This document shows positions 51,085 to 60,038 of a DNA stretch of 64,000 nucleotides, in pieces. The notes below the pieces were generated by a model. It was not told the DNA's origin, searched no databases, and worked only from the letters and a program-made list of their open reading frames with translations. This DNA is from an uncultured Clostridia bacterium (lineage in GTDB: Bacteria; Bacillota; Clostridia; Christensenellales; Borkfalkiaceae), in NCBI GenBank assembly GCA_934271065.1, contig CAKQQQ010000001.1, positions 124,001 to 188,000 on the forward strand, given 5' to 3'. The position numbers and the translations under genes are program-made. The number at the start of each line of letters is the position of its first letter. Position 1 is the stretch's first letter.

Positions 51085-51814
51085 TCGTACTTGCCATTAC
51101 GAGATCGAGTTTGAAGACTTGCCCGCCGTATACGATCAGGTATCCGATGCCTTGCTTTGACGTAAGATATTCGCCCATTATCGAGCCTATCCACGCCATG
51201 CCGACGTTTATTTTAAGGCACGAGACGAACGTCGGGAGCGAAGACGGCAGAACGAGTTTGGTAAGTATTTGAATTTTTTTTGCCCCCAGCGACTTCATCA
51301 GCATTATTTTTCCGTTATCCGTCGCGAGAAAGCCGTTTTGCATAGTTATCGTCGTAACTATGACGGTAATGATTACCGCCATAAATACTATCGATTTTAT
51401 CCCGCTTCCGAACCATACGATAATAATCGGACCGAGCGCGATTTTCGGTAGGGAATTGAGTACGATAATATACGGCTCTGATATTTTTCGTAAATTTTCA
51501 GACCACCATAATAAAACTGCGGTAAGCCCGCCGATTATCGTCGCTATGACGAAACCGAGAAAAGTTTCGTAAAGCGTTGCGCCGATATGTCGCCATAAAT
51601 CTCCGCTTTTCAGCAGTTGACCTACGGTTATCGCTATGCGCGACGGCGAACTCATTAAAAAATCGTCGATTATACCGAATTTTGCCGCGAGTTCCCACGC
51701 GGTCAAAAACACGACGAGTATTGCGATTCTCATTGCCGCAACGAAAATAGCGTTCAGTTTTTTCTTTCGCACGAAAAGCGCGTGTTCTCTTGAAAATTCT
51801 TCTTTATTTTTCAT
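50999..51814 (-). CDS. ABC transporter permease (SsuC/TauC/ThiX-like)
   Basis: 271 residues, six helices. The coupling EAA loop is KSLGAKKIQILTKLVLPSSL, followed by LKINVGMAWIGSIMGEYL. Belongs to the nitrate/sulfonate/taurine/pyrimidine importer group. ATG at 51814 has GGAGAG upstream and overlaps the ATPase gene by 11 bases. Last gene of a binding protein-ATPase-permease operon. Confidence 0.92.
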   Translation of the reverse strand: MKNKEEFSREHALFVRKKKLNAIFVAAMRIAILVVFLTAWELAAKFGIIDDFLMSSPSRIAITVGQLLKSGDLWRHIGATLYETFLGFVIATIIGGLTAVLLWWSENLRKISEPYIIVLNSLPKIALGPIIIVWFGSGIKSIVFMAVIITVIVTTITMQNGFLATDNGKIMLMKSLGAKKIQILTKLVLPSSLPTFVSCLKINVGMAWIGSIMGEYLTSKQGIGYLIVYGGQVFKLDLVMASTIILCVLAGMMYALVAIFEKIFVKKEELR

Positions 51815-52568
51815 CGTTAAGTTCTCTCCATAATCTTTCAAACCATTTTGAAAACCCGTTGTCTTCTCTTCTTTTCAAGGGGGAAAGATTTTTATTCGTA
51901 TCTATATCGTGAACGTTTTTTATCTTGGACGGTCTTTTTGAAAGAACGACTATTCTGTCGGAAGTCGCTATCGCTTCCGATATGTCGTGAGTTACGAGTA
52001 TTGCCGTTTTGTTTTCGCTTTTGATTATATCGTACACGTCGTCGCAAACCGAAAGGCGGGTTTGATAGTCAAGCGCCGAAAAAGGCTCGTCGAGAAGCAA
52101 AAGTTCGGGCGACGAAGCGAGCGTTCTGATAAGCGCGGCGCGCTGGCGCATTCCGCCCGACAATTCGTGCGGGTATGACTTTCTAAATTCCCATAGATTA
52201 TATTTTTTTAAGAGTTTATCAACAATTTTATAATGTTTTACGTCTTGCGTACGATTTATTTCAAGTGGCAGATAAGCGTTCTTCTCAATAGTTCTCCACG
52301 GGAACAACTCGTCTTTCTGCAACATATAACCGATAGACGAACGCGCGCCCGTTACTTCTTCGTTATTAAAAATCACGCGCCCGCCCGTGGGCTTTATCAG
52401 CCCTGCGATGATTGACAAAATGCTCGTTTTACCGCATCCGGAAGGTCCTATGACGGATACGAATTCCCCCTTTCTTACGGAGAACGAGATATTGTCGAGA
52501 GCCTTTATTTCGGAGACGTCGGTCTGATACGTCAGAGATATTCTTTCGAGTTTCACAAGTTCGTTCAT
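51804..52568 (-). CDS. ABC transporter ATP-binding protein (SsuB/TauB/ThiZ-like)
   Basis: 254 residues. Walker A GPSGCGKTSILS, Q-loop GYMLQKDELFPW, signature LSGGMRQRAALIRTL, Walker B LLLLDEPFSALDYQTR and H-loop VTHDISEA are all intact. GGAGGAAT precedes the ATG. Energises the permease encoded next to it. Confidence 0.95.
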   Translation of the reverse strand: MNELVKLERISLTYQTDVSEIKALDNISFSVRKGEFVSVIGPSGCGKTSILSIIAGLIKPTGGRVIFNNEEVTGARSSIGYMLQKDELFPWRTIEKNAYLPLEINRTQDVKHYKIVDKLLKKYNLWEFRKSYPHELSGGMRQRAALIRTLASSPELLLLDEPFSALDYQTRLSVCDDVYDIIKSENKTAILVTHDISEAIATSDRIVVLSKRPSKIKNVHDIDTNKNLSPLKRREDNGFSKWFERLWRELNDEK

Positions 52569-52589
52569 CGTAAGTATTCCTCCGCGGCG

Positions 52590-53600
52590 TTATACAGCAG
52601 GGCGGTATTTTTCGTACTCTTCGATGGCGTACTTATTATTCGTAACGGCGTCGTAGTCTACGCGCGTTTTCAGTTCGCCGGCGTTTTCCATTACCTTTTG
52701 CAGATTGTCGAACGCGGTTTTGCTCATTGCGAGATTAGTCGTCCACGCGTCGATTTTTTTATAACTTTCAAGCGAGACGGCGATCGATTCTTTTTTCGTG
52801 CCGGGGAATTGTTTCGTAAGACTTTCGGCTACCACGTCGTCCGCAGTCTTATGCATATAGTCTATGGCTTTATATATCGCCCTGATAAACTTTCTTATCG
52901 TTGTTTCGTTCTTTTTAACGTAACTTTCGATTGCGGTAAAGGCGGTGTAGGGTATTTCCCCGCTTTCTTCGCCTACGCTTGCGACTATATATCCTTTGCC
53001 TTGCGCCTGATATTCGCTTGCGGTAGGTTCGAACAGAGTAGTATAATCGCCCGTACCGCCGTCAAACGCGGGCCCCATCAGATTGAACGCTATATCGTGA
53101 TTAAGCGTTACGTTTTCCCCGTCTTTAAGACCGTGTTTGTTTACAACGTATTCGAGCGTCATTGCGGGAACGCCGCCGGTCCGACCGGCTATCACTTCTT
53201 TGCCTTTCAGATTTTCCCATTTGAAATTCGGTTCGGGTTTTCTCGATACTAAAAACGAGCCGTCGCGTTTGGTTAGTTGTCCGAAAACTTTCGGGCAGTC
53301 TTTTTTTCCTTCGAGATAAACGTACATCGTCGCTTCCACGCCCATTAAACCTATGTCTGCTCCGCCCGAAAGCAGGGCGGTCATCGTTTTATCTGCGCCG
53401 CCGCCATTCGTGAGTTCTATTTTTAAGCCTTCTTCTTCAAAAAAGCCGTTCTCTATCGCAACGTATAAAGGCGCGTAAAAAATAGAGTGCGTAACTTCGT
53501 TAAGCCGGACGGTTTTCAGTCCGTCGTCGTTTTTTTTGCACGTTGCCGCCGAAAATAAAAATATCGTTACCGCAAGCAACGCGGATATTGTTTTTTTCAT
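52590..53600 (-). CDS. NMT1/SsuA-type ABC substrate-binding lipoprotein
   Basis: 336 residues; signal peptide with likely lipobox AATC (Cys21). The NMT1/THI5-like fold: LNEVTHSIFYAPLYVAIENG, FFEEEGLKIELTNGGGADKT, ALLSGGADIGLMGVEATMY and GKEVIAGRTGGVPAMTLEYV. Relatives bind sulfonates, nitrate or thiamine pyrimidine precursors. The ligand cannot be fixed here, but a structured RNA leader precedes the gene. AAGGGAG lies upstream of the ATG. Confidence 0.9.
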   Translation of the reverse strand: MKKTISALLAVTIFLFSAATCKKNDDGLKTVRLNEVTHSIFYAPLYVAIENGFFEEEGLKIELTNGGGADKTMTALLSGGADIGLMGVEATMYVYLEGKKDCPKVFGQLTKRDGSFLVSRKPEPNFKWENLKGKEVIAGRTGGVPAMTLEYVVNKHGLKDGENVTLNHDIAFNLMGPAFDGGTGDYTTLFEPTASEYQAQGKGYIVASVGEESGEIPYTAFTAIESYVKKNETTIRKFIRAIYKAIDYMHKTADDVVAESLTKQFPGTKKESIAVSLESYKKIDAWTTNLAMSKTAFDNLQKVMENAGELKTRVDYDAVTNNKYAIEEYEKYRPAV

Positions 53601-53601
53601 A

Positions 53602-53706
53602 AAATTCTCCCTTGAAATCGCGCGCGGATAAAATCGGAAACGACGCTTACGGAACTAATACGAGTCCGTTCGCATCATTCCCGCTACGCGCGCCGATTAC
53701 GTCGGC
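53602..53706 (-). ncRNA. structured leader of the NMT1-type ABC operon (candidate riboswitch)
   Basis: On the minus strand a GCCGA/TCGGC hairpin (53706-53692) is followed by an outer GCGCG/CGCGC helix. This encloses a long arm: CGGGAA/TTTCCG, TGATGC/GCGTCG, a GA/AA internal loop, and ACGGA/TCCGT capped by about 10 bases. The fold ends just before the AAGGGAG ribosome binding site. TPP consensus strings (CTGAGA, ACCTGA) are absent. No known riboswitch class was recognised. Confidence 0.55.
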
Positions 53707-53726
53707 GATTACAATAATATTATATG

Positions 53727-53759
53727 TTTGCCGCCATTTGTTTGACATTGGCGGGCAAA
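53727..53759. promoter_or_regulatory. inverted repeat in the divergent valS / ABC promoter region (candidate operator)
   Basis: TTTGCCGCCA (53727-53736) and TGGCGGGCAAA (53749-53759) form a 10-bp dyad with one extra base. It surrounds the valS -35 and the -35 region of the minus-strand promoter (its -10 TATAAT is at 53724-53719). Confidence 0.45.
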
Positions 53760-53770
53760 GGTATTATAAT
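53742..53770 (+). promoter_or_regulatory. valS promoter
   Basis: Consensus TTGACA (53742-53747), 17 bases, TATAAT (53765-53770). The roughly 50-base leader that follows is too short for a T-box and shows no T-box sequence. Confidence 0.88.
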
Positions 53771-53826
53771 ATTAACCACTTGTTTGAATTTAAGATATTT
53801 TATCCGTTAGTATGGAGTAATTTGTT

Positions 53827-56457
53827 ATGGAGATGTCAAAAACTTACGATCCGAAAGAGTTTGAAAAGCGAATTTACGAAGAGTGGGAGCGGGGCGGTTA
53901 TTTCAAAGCCGAACCTGACCCCGATAAAGTCCCGTTCACTATCGTTATTCCGCCGCCAAACGTTACCGGTCAGTTACATATAGGTCACGCGCTTGACGAG
54001 TCGATTCAGGATAGTATTATCCGTTTTAAGAGAATGCAGGGTTACGAAGCGCTTTGGCTGCCCGGAACGGATCACGCGTCGATCGCTACGGAAATGAAGG
54101 TAGTCGAACTTCTGAAAGGCGAAGGTCATACCAAAGAAGAAATCGGCAGAGAAAAGTTTCTCGAACGCGCGTGGGAATGGAAAGAAAAGTACGGCGGCAG
54201 AATAGTTGAACAATTAAAGAGACTCGGCGCGTCGTGCGACTGGTCGCGCCTTGCGTTCACTATGGACGAGAAATGTTCCAAAGCCGTCAAAGAAGTTTTC
54301 GTAAATCTTTACGATAAAGGTTTAATTTACCAAGGTAAGAGAATAATTAACTGGTGTCCGACGTGCAAAACCGCGCTTTCGGACGCGGAAGTCGAATATA
54401 GCGAAGAGCCTTCCTTCCTGTGGCATATCAAATACTTTTTCAAAGATAGCGACGAATATCTCGTCGTGGCTACCACTCGTCCCGAAACGCTTCTCGGCGA
54501 TACTGCCGTTGCGGTAAATCCGAAAGACGAAAGGTATAAAGGTCTTATCGGCAAAACGTTGATTCTGCCGATAGTAAATCGTGAAATTCCGCTCGTTGCC
54601 GACAACTACGTCGATTTGAAATTCGGTACGGGCGCGGTTAAAATTACTCCTGCGCACGATCCTAACGACTTCGAAGTCGGGTTAAGGCATAACCTTCCGA
54701 TTATCAAGGTAATCGGCGACGACGGCAAGATGAACGAAAGTGCAGGGAAGTACGAAGGGCTCGATCGCTACGAATGCAGAAAGGCTATTGTTGAAGATCT
54801 TAAATCGCTCGGCAATATGGAAAAAATCGAGCCGCACGCGCATAACGTGGGACATTGCTACCGCTGTCACGATACCGTCGAACCTATAGTTTCCAAACAA
54901 TGGTTCGTAAAGATGGACACGCTTGCGAAACCTGCGATAACCGCGGTCAGAAGAAAGAGCATTAAGTTTACTCCGTCGCGCTTTACTAAAATTTATTACA
55001 ACTGGATGGAAAACATCAAGGACTGGTGTATTTCGCGTCAACTCTGGTGGGGGCATAGAATCCCCGCGTATTACTGCGAAGAGTGCGGCGAGCAGGTTGT
55101 TGCGAAAGAAACGCCTACGGTTTGCCCCAAATGCGGTTGCAATAAATTCCGTCAGGACGAAGACGTACTCGATACCTGGTTCAGTTCCGCGCTCTGGCCG
55201 TTTTCTACGCTCGGTTATCCCGACGAAACGGAAGATATTAAGTATTTTTATCCGACCGACGTACTCGTTACGGGTTATGATATAATTTTCTTCTGGGTTG
55301 CGAGAATGATTTTCAGCGGCATAGAGCATATGGGCAGAATACCTTTCAAGGACGTTCTCATTCACGGAATAGTCAGAGACGCGCAGGGCAGAAAGATGAG
55401 CAAATCGCTCGGCAACGGTATAGATCCGCTCGTGATCATCGACGAATACGGCGCGGATACGCTCCGTTATTGCCTGCTTAACGGCATTTCCGCGGGCAAC
55501 GATATTCGTTTCTCGCCGGAAAAGTTAGAAGGTTGCAGAAATTTCGTAAACAAAATCTGGAACGCTTCGCGGTTCGTTATAATGAACTGTGACGGTAAAA
55601 AATTGAAATCCGACGTGTCGGACGTAAAACTTAATTCCGCCGATAAATGGATATTATCGAGACTGAACGCCGTCGTTCGCGACGTTACGGTCAATATGGA
55701 AAAGTATGAAATCGGTCTTGCCTGCGCCGCTTTGCAGGACTTCGTCTGGTCGGATTTCTGCGACTGGTATATCGAACTTTGCAAACCCGTGTTGTACGGC
55801 GACGACGAAGAGAAGAAAAACGATCAGGCGAGCGCGCTTTGTTTCGTGCTCGGGCAAACCTTAAAACTCCTGCATCCGTTCATTCCTTTCGTTACCGAAG
55901 AGATTTATTCGCATATACCGACCGCCGAAGGCAAACTTATCCGCGCGCAATTCCCCAAATACAATCCTAAATTCGCGTTCAGAAAAGACCGCGACGCAAT
56001 CGAGAGTATCAAGGAAATCGTTAAAGCGATAAGAAACATAAAATCCGAAACGGGCGCTGCGCCGTCTGCAAAGATCGACGTTTACTTCGTAACCGAAAAG
56101 AAAGCCCTTATCGAAGGCGGAAAGATTTATTTCAATCGTCTTGCAAACGTCAAAGACGTTATATTCGTAGAGTCCAAAGACGAAATAGGCGAAAAAACCG
56201 TTTCCAAAATCCTTGCCGGCTTCGAGTTGTACGTTCCGCTCGGCGAACTTGTCGACTACGACAAGGAACTCGCGCGGCTTAAAGGCGAACTTGAAAAAGC
56301 GGAAAACGAGATTGCAAGGGCGAACGGTAAACTTGCCAACGCGGGCTTCGTTGCCAAAGCGCCGAAAGCGCTTATCGACGGCGAAAAGGCAAAAGTCGCC
56401 AAATACACCGAAATTAAAGATAAGATACTTGCGAGTATCGAAGAATTAAAAAACTAA
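53827..56457 (+). CDS. valS: valyl-tRNA synthetase ValS
   Basis: Charges tRNA-Val. 876 residues, normal length. HIGH motif in PPPNVTGQLHIGHALD and KMSKS motif in GRKMSKSLGNG. The editing domain has TTRPETLLGDTAVAVNP. A zinc knuckle is seen as CEECGEQ...CPKCGC. A C-terminal coiled coil (about 810-876) is rich in Lys, Ala and Glu. ATG at 53827 has GGAG 9 bases upstream. Monocistronic or co-transcribed with rnj through a hairpin at 56476-56499. Confidence 0.97.
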   Translation: MEMSKTYDPKEFEKRIYEEWERGGYFKAEPDPDKVPFTIVIPPPNVTGQLHIGHALDESIQDSIIRFKRMQGYEALWLPGTDHASIATEMKVVELLKGEGHTKEEIGREKFLERAWEWKEKYGGRIVEQLKRLGASCDWSRLAFTMDEKCSKAVKEVFVNLYDKGLIYQGKRIINWCPTCKTALSDAEVEYSEEPSFLWHIKYFFKDSDEYLVVATTRPETLLGDTAVAVNPKDERYKGLIGKTLILPIVNREIPLVADNYVDLKFGTGAVKITPAHDPNDFEVGLRHNLPIIKVIGDDGKMNESAGKYEGLDRYECRKAIVEDLKSLGNMEKIEPHAHNVGHCYRCHDTVEPIVSKQWFVKMDTLAKPAITAVRRKSIKFTPSRFTKIYYNWMENIKDWCISRQLWWGHRIPAYYCEECGEQVVAKETPTVCPKCGCNKFRQDEDVLDTWFSSALWPFSTLGYPDETEDIKYFYPTDVLVTGYDIIFFWVARMIFSGIEHMGRIPFKDVLIHGIVRDAQGRKMSKSLGNGIDPLVIIDEYGADTLRYCLLNGISAGNDIRFSPEKLEGCRNFVNKIWNASRFVIMNCDGKKLKSDVSDVKLNSADKWILSRLNAVVRDVTVNMEKYEIGLACAALQDFVWSDFCDWYIELCKPVLYGDDEEKKNDQASALCFVLGQTLKLLHPFIPFVTEEIYSHIPTAEGKLIRAQFPKYNPKFAFRKDRDAIESIKEIVKAIRNIKSETGAAPSAKIDVYFVTEKKALIEGGKIYFNRLANVKDVIFVESKDEIGEKTVSKILAGFELYVPLGELVDYDKELARLKGELEKAENEIARANGKLANAGFVAKAPKALIDGEKAKVAKYTEIKDKILASIEELKN

Positions 56458-56475
56458 TAAAATAATTTTCAAATC

Positions 56476-56499
56476 GGGGAGATAAAGATTTATCTCCCC
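56476..56499 (+). terminator. hairpin between valS and rnj (weak terminator)
   Basis: GGGGAGATAAA / TTTATCTCCCC is a near-perfect stem, but the following CGTTTGAG lacks a T-run. It may be a leaky terminator or processing site. Confidence 0.55.
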
Positions 56500-56524
56500 C
56501 GTTTGAGATAAACAGGAGTAGAAT

Positions 56525-58177
56525 TTGAAAGAAAAAAATTCGTTAAAAGTCCGCTTTTTGGGCGGAGTAGGCGAGATCGGCAAAAATATGACCGCTCTCG
56601 AATACGGAAAAGACATTATAGTTATAGACGCGGGATTGACGTTTCCGAGCGCGGAAATGCCGGGCATCGATCAGGTTATTCCCGATATAACTTATTTGTT
56701 GCAGAACAAGGATAGGGTTCGCGGAATATTTTTAACTCACGGACACGAAGATCATATCGGCGGGCTTCCTTACGTTCTTAAAGAACTCAACGCGCCGGTA
56801 TACGGAACGAAACTCACGCTGATGCTTTGCGAACATAAGTTGAAAGAACAGCGAGTGAACGATTATATTCTGAATTGCGTAAAATCCGGAACGGTCGTAA
56901 AAGCGGGTTGTTTTGCAGTTGAGTTTATTCACGTCAACCATTCCATACCCGGAAGTTGCGCTCTGTCCGTAACCACGCCCGTCGGCGTAGTCTTCCATAC
57001 GGGCGACTTCAAAATTGACTTAACGCCGATCAACGGTTCTATGATAGATATTCCAAGAATATCCGAAATAGGCAAAAAGGGCGTTACTCTGTTGCTTTGC
57101 GAGTCTACCAACGTCGAACAGGAAGGGTATACTATGAGTGAAAGAGTCGTCGGCGAAACGCTTGACAGACTCTTTACGGACAACGTAAAAAGAAGAATTA
57201 TCGTGGCAACTTTCGCCACCAACGTTCACAGACTTCAACAGATAGTAAATCTTGCAATCAAACACAAGAGAAAAATCGCGTTTTCGGGCAGAAGTATGCT
57301 AAACGTCGTCGACGCGGCTTCTAAGGTCGGCGAAATAAACATTCCGGAAAATATGATTGTTGACATAGAAAAAATCAAAAACGTAGCCGATAAAGATCTC
57401 GTTATCGTGTCGACGGGCAGTCAGGGCGAGCCTATGAGCGCGCTTACGAGAATGGCGTCGGGCGATTATAATCAGGTACAAGTCGGCAATAACGATACCA
57501 TTATCATATCCGCGTCGCCCATTCCCGGAAACGAAAGAAGCATTTATCAGGTCATCAACAATCTTTACAGAAAGGGCGCGGAAGTCGTATATAAATCGAT
57601 AACCAAAATTCACGTTTCGGGGCACGCCTGTCAGGAAGAGTTGAAAATCATTCATAATCTTCTCGATCCCAAATTCTTTATTCCGGTACACGGCGAGTAC
57701 AGACATCTTAAAAAGCATTGCGCGCTTGCAAAGCAAACCGGTATGAAAGAGAGTAATATGATGATTGCCGAAATAGGCGACACGATAGAAATTACGCCGC
57801 GCAGTATGAAAAAAGGCGAGCGTATTCCGTCGGGTTCGCGGTATATCGACGGGCTTTCCATCGACGACACCGAAACGGTCGTTCGCGACAGAAAGCGGCT
57901 GGCGGAAGACGGGCTTATCGTCGCTATGTGCTGCGTGTCGGAAGATACGGGCGAAGTGTTGCAAGATCCCGATCTTATCGTTAAGGGTTCGCTTTTAACC
58001 GACGCGCAAATTCAGGAAGCGAAATATATAGTATATAAATCGGTTACTTCGTTCGACGTTAAATCGATAGGCGACAACAGCGAAGTTAAAAACGCTATAA
58101 GAAAGAATCTGCGCAATTACGTTTTAAGAAAAACGAAGAAAAATCCGATGATAATCCCTGTGATTACCGAAGTATAA
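56525..58177 (+). CDS. rnj: ribonuclease J
   Basis: 5'-3' exo- and endoribonuclease central to Firmicute mRNA turnover. 550 residues, metallo-beta-lactamase/beta-CASP. Motifs: FLGGVGEIGKNMTALEY, LTHGHEDHIGGLP (HxHxDH), VVFHTGDFKIDLTP, ATFATNVHRLQQI and PVHGEYRHLKKH. It starts with TTG, clearly positioned 7 bases after AGGAG. The final A of its stop codon is the A of the next gene's ATG. Confidence 0.95.
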   Translation: MKEKNSLKVRFLGGVGEIGKNMTALEYGKDIIVIDAGLTFPSAEMPGIDQVIPDITYLLQNKDRVRGIFLTHGHEDHIGGLPYVLKELNAPVYGTKLTLMLCEHKLKEQRVNDYILNCVKSGTVVKAGCFAVEFIHVNHSIPGSCALSVTTPVGVVFHTGDFKIDLTPINGSMIDIPRISEIGKKGVTLLLCESTNVEQEGYTMSERVVGETLDRLFTDNVKRRIIVATFATNVHRLQQIVNLAIKHKRKIAFSGRSMLNVVDAASKVGEINIPENMIVDIEKIKNVADKDLVIVSTGSQGEPMSALTRMASGDYNQVQVGNNDTIIISASPIPGNERSIYQVINNLYRKGAEVVYKSITKIHVSGHACQEELKIIHNLLDPKFFIPVHGEYRHLKKHCALAKQTGMKESNMMIAEIGDTIEITPRSMKKGERIPSGSRYIDGLSIDDTETVVRDRKRLAEDGLIVAMCCVSEDTGEVLQDPDLIVKGSLLTDAQIQEAKYIVYKSVTSFDVKSIGDNSEVKNAIRKNLRNYVLRKTKKNPMIIPVITEV

Positions 58178-58809
58178 TGCACGAATACGTTACCGAACTG
58201 CTTTTGAAAAATGCCGAATACACGCTTGACGACGGGCTTTTAAGGCTGCGCGACGAATACCGCGCGAAAGGCGTACCGACTTTGCTTACGGAAAGTCTGA
58301 ACGAGTTGATTCTGATTGCCAAAATTAAAAATCCGAAGAATATTCTCGAATTCGGTACGGCAACGGGTTGTTCGGGCATTGCGCTTTTGCTTGCCTGCCC
58401 TAAGGCGCGGCTTACGACGATTGAAAAATTTAAGAAATCGGCGGACGAAGCCGCAAAGAATTTCGAGCGGTTCGGTGTTTCAGGCAGGGTAAAACAAATA
58501 ATCGGAAACGCCGTCGAGACTGCGCAAGACCTTACGAACGATTTTGATTTTGTGTTTTTAGACTGTAATAAATCAAAATATAAAGACCTTTTGCCGATTA
58601 TAAAATCGAGACTGAAAAAGGGCGGGGTTTTGTTTGCCGACAATACGCTTTATCGCGGTTACGTTACGGGCGAAGTTAAAACTCCGCATAGACACAATAC
58701 GATAAAAAACAATATGCGCGAGTTTTTGCGGCTTATTACGGACGACTCCGACTTTATTACCACCGTGTCCGATATAGGCGACGGCGTAAGCATATCGTAT
58801 AAAATTTAA
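58177..58809 (+). CDS. trmR: O-methyltransferase, TrmR (YrrM)-like tRNA 5-hydroxyuridine methyltransferase
   Basis: 210 residues, class I SAM enzyme of the COMT-like O-methyltransferase_3 family. SAM motif I is ILEFGTATGCSGIALLL, followed by TTIEKFKKSADEA and DFDFVFLDCNKSKY with the metal Asp. In Bacillus subtilis YrrM (TrmR) methylates 5-hydroxyuridine-34 to 5-methoxyuridine and sits beside U32 peptidase-like genes that make the hydroxyl. The same pairing here supports that function. Overlap with rnj couples translation. Confidence 0.8.
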   Translation: MHEYVTELLLKNAEYTLDDGLLRLRDEYRAKGVPTLLTESLNELILIAKIKNPKNILEFGTATGCSGIALLLACPKARLTTIEKFKKSADEAAKNFERFGVSGRVKQIIGNAVETAQDLTNDFDFVFLDCNKSKYKDLLPIIKSRLKKGGVLFADNTLYRGYVTGEVKTPHRHNTIKNNMREFLRLITDDSDFITTVSDIGDGVSISYKI

Positions 58810-58822
58810 TTCGGGGTGTAAT

Positions 58823-60031
58823 ATGAACAGAGTCGAATTACTTGCGCCGGCGGGTAATTTTTCAAAACTGAAAACCGCGATTTATTTTGGCGCGGACGCT
58901 GTATATATAGGCGGTAAAGATTTTTCTTTGCGTGCGCTATCGGATAATTTTACCGACGACGAAATACTTTCGGCGGTTGAATACGCCCACGCGCGTAACG
59001 TTAAAATTTACGTTACCGTCAACATTTTTGCTAAAAATTCCGATTTTGAGAAAGCGGAAAAATATTTCAGATTTTTATCCCGTGCAAAAGTCGACGCCGT
59101 TTTGATTACGGATATAGGGCTTATCGATTTGTGTAAAGAAGTCGCGCCAGACTTGCCAGTTCACTTGTCTACGCAGGCTAACACTTTGAATAAATACGCC
59201 GTAAGGGCGTGGAAAAATTACGGCGCGGAACGCGTCGTTCTCGCGCGGGAATTATCCGTCCGCGAGATAAAAGAGATTCACGAATTTAATCCCGAAATCG
59301 AGCTCGAAACCTTTGCGCACGGCGCAATGTGCATATCTTACAGCGGAAGATGTCTCTTGTCCAACTATCTTAACGGCAGAGACGCCAATCGCGGCGAGTG
59401 CGTTCAGGCGTGCAGATGGAATTACGAAATCAGGGAAAAGTCGAAAGACGGAGAGTTTTACCCGATCGAAGAAGACGATAAAGGAGCGTATATACTCAAC
59501 AGCAAAGACCTTAATATGATAAATTATATCGGCGACTTGGTGTCGGCGGGGGTTTCATCGCTTAAAATCGAAGGTCGTATGAAAAGCGAGTATTATCTTG
59601 CAACCGTTGTAAACGCATATCGCAGGGCAATTGACGAATATTATAAAATCGGCGATAGATACAAAGATAATGCAATGTTTTATGACGAACTGTCAAAGAC
59701 TAACCATCGTGCTTTTACGACGGCGTACGGGTTTGGCGATAACGACGATACGGTAAATTATAAAGATTCGCAGTCGGTCGGAGAAAGGCAATTCGTCGCG
59801 TCGGTAATTTCTTCCGACGGGCAATTCGTCATAGCGGAAATGCGTAACAGATTCAAGGTCGGCGACGTTCTCGAAGTCCTTTCGCCGTCCGAAGAATTTA
59901 ACGAGACTTTCGTCGTTGGGGATATGTATAACGAAGACGGAGAAAGGATAGAAGACGCGAAGATAGTTCAGCAAAAAATCAAAATCAAATGCGCGCTTAA
60001 ATTGCGTGAGGGCGATATTTTAAGGAGATAA
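58823..60031 (+). CDS. U32 peptidase-family protein, probable tRNA U34 hydroxylation protein (TrhP-like)
   Basis: 402 residues. Starts NRVELLAPAGNFSKLKTAIY and shows FGADAVYIGGKDFSLR, VHLSTQANTLN and the Fe-S cluster-type cysteines of MCISYSGRCLLSN, RGECVQACRW. SLKIEGRMKSEYYLATVV is the family signature. Relatives (TrhP/YrrN/YrrO, RlhA) make 5-hydroxyuridine or hydroxycytidine in RNA using prephenate. Located 13 bases after trmR, with a ribosome binding site CGGGGTG. Confidence 0.85.
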   Translation: MNRVELLAPAGNFSKLKTAIYFGADAVYIGGKDFSLRALSDNFTDDEILSAVEYAHARNVKIYVTVNIFAKNSDFEKAEKYFRFLSRAKVDAVLITDIGLIDLCKEVAPDLPVHLSTQANTLNKYAVRAWKNYGAERVVLARELSVREIKEIHEFNPEIELETFAHGAMCISYSGRCLLSNYLNGRDANRGECVQACRWNYEIREKSKDGEFYPIEEDDKGAYILNSKDLNMINYIGDLVSAGVSSLKIEGRMKSEYYLATVVNAYRRAIDEYYKIGDRYKDNAMFYDELSKTNHRAFTTAYGFGDNDDTVNYKDSQSVGERQFVASVISSDGQFVIAEMRNRFKVGDVLEVLSPSEEFNETFVVGDMYNEDGERIEDAKIVQQKIKIKCALKLREGDILRR

Positions 60032-60038
60032 GCCGAAT

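Noticed and set aside
53602..53706. TPP riboswitch upstream of the NMT1-type importer
   Set aside because: The importer class made it attractive, but the invariant CTGAGA and ACCTGA-type strings and the P1-P2-P4 layout are missing, so only an unassigned structured leader is claimed.
53771..53826. T-box leader of valS
   Set aside because: The leader is only about 50 bases and lacks the T-box sequence, specifier stem and antiterminator.
54682..55365. Long minus-strand open frame within valS
   Set aside because: It is antisense to the conserved catalytic domain of valS and shows no family features; the same applies to the frame at 57299-57964 within rnj.
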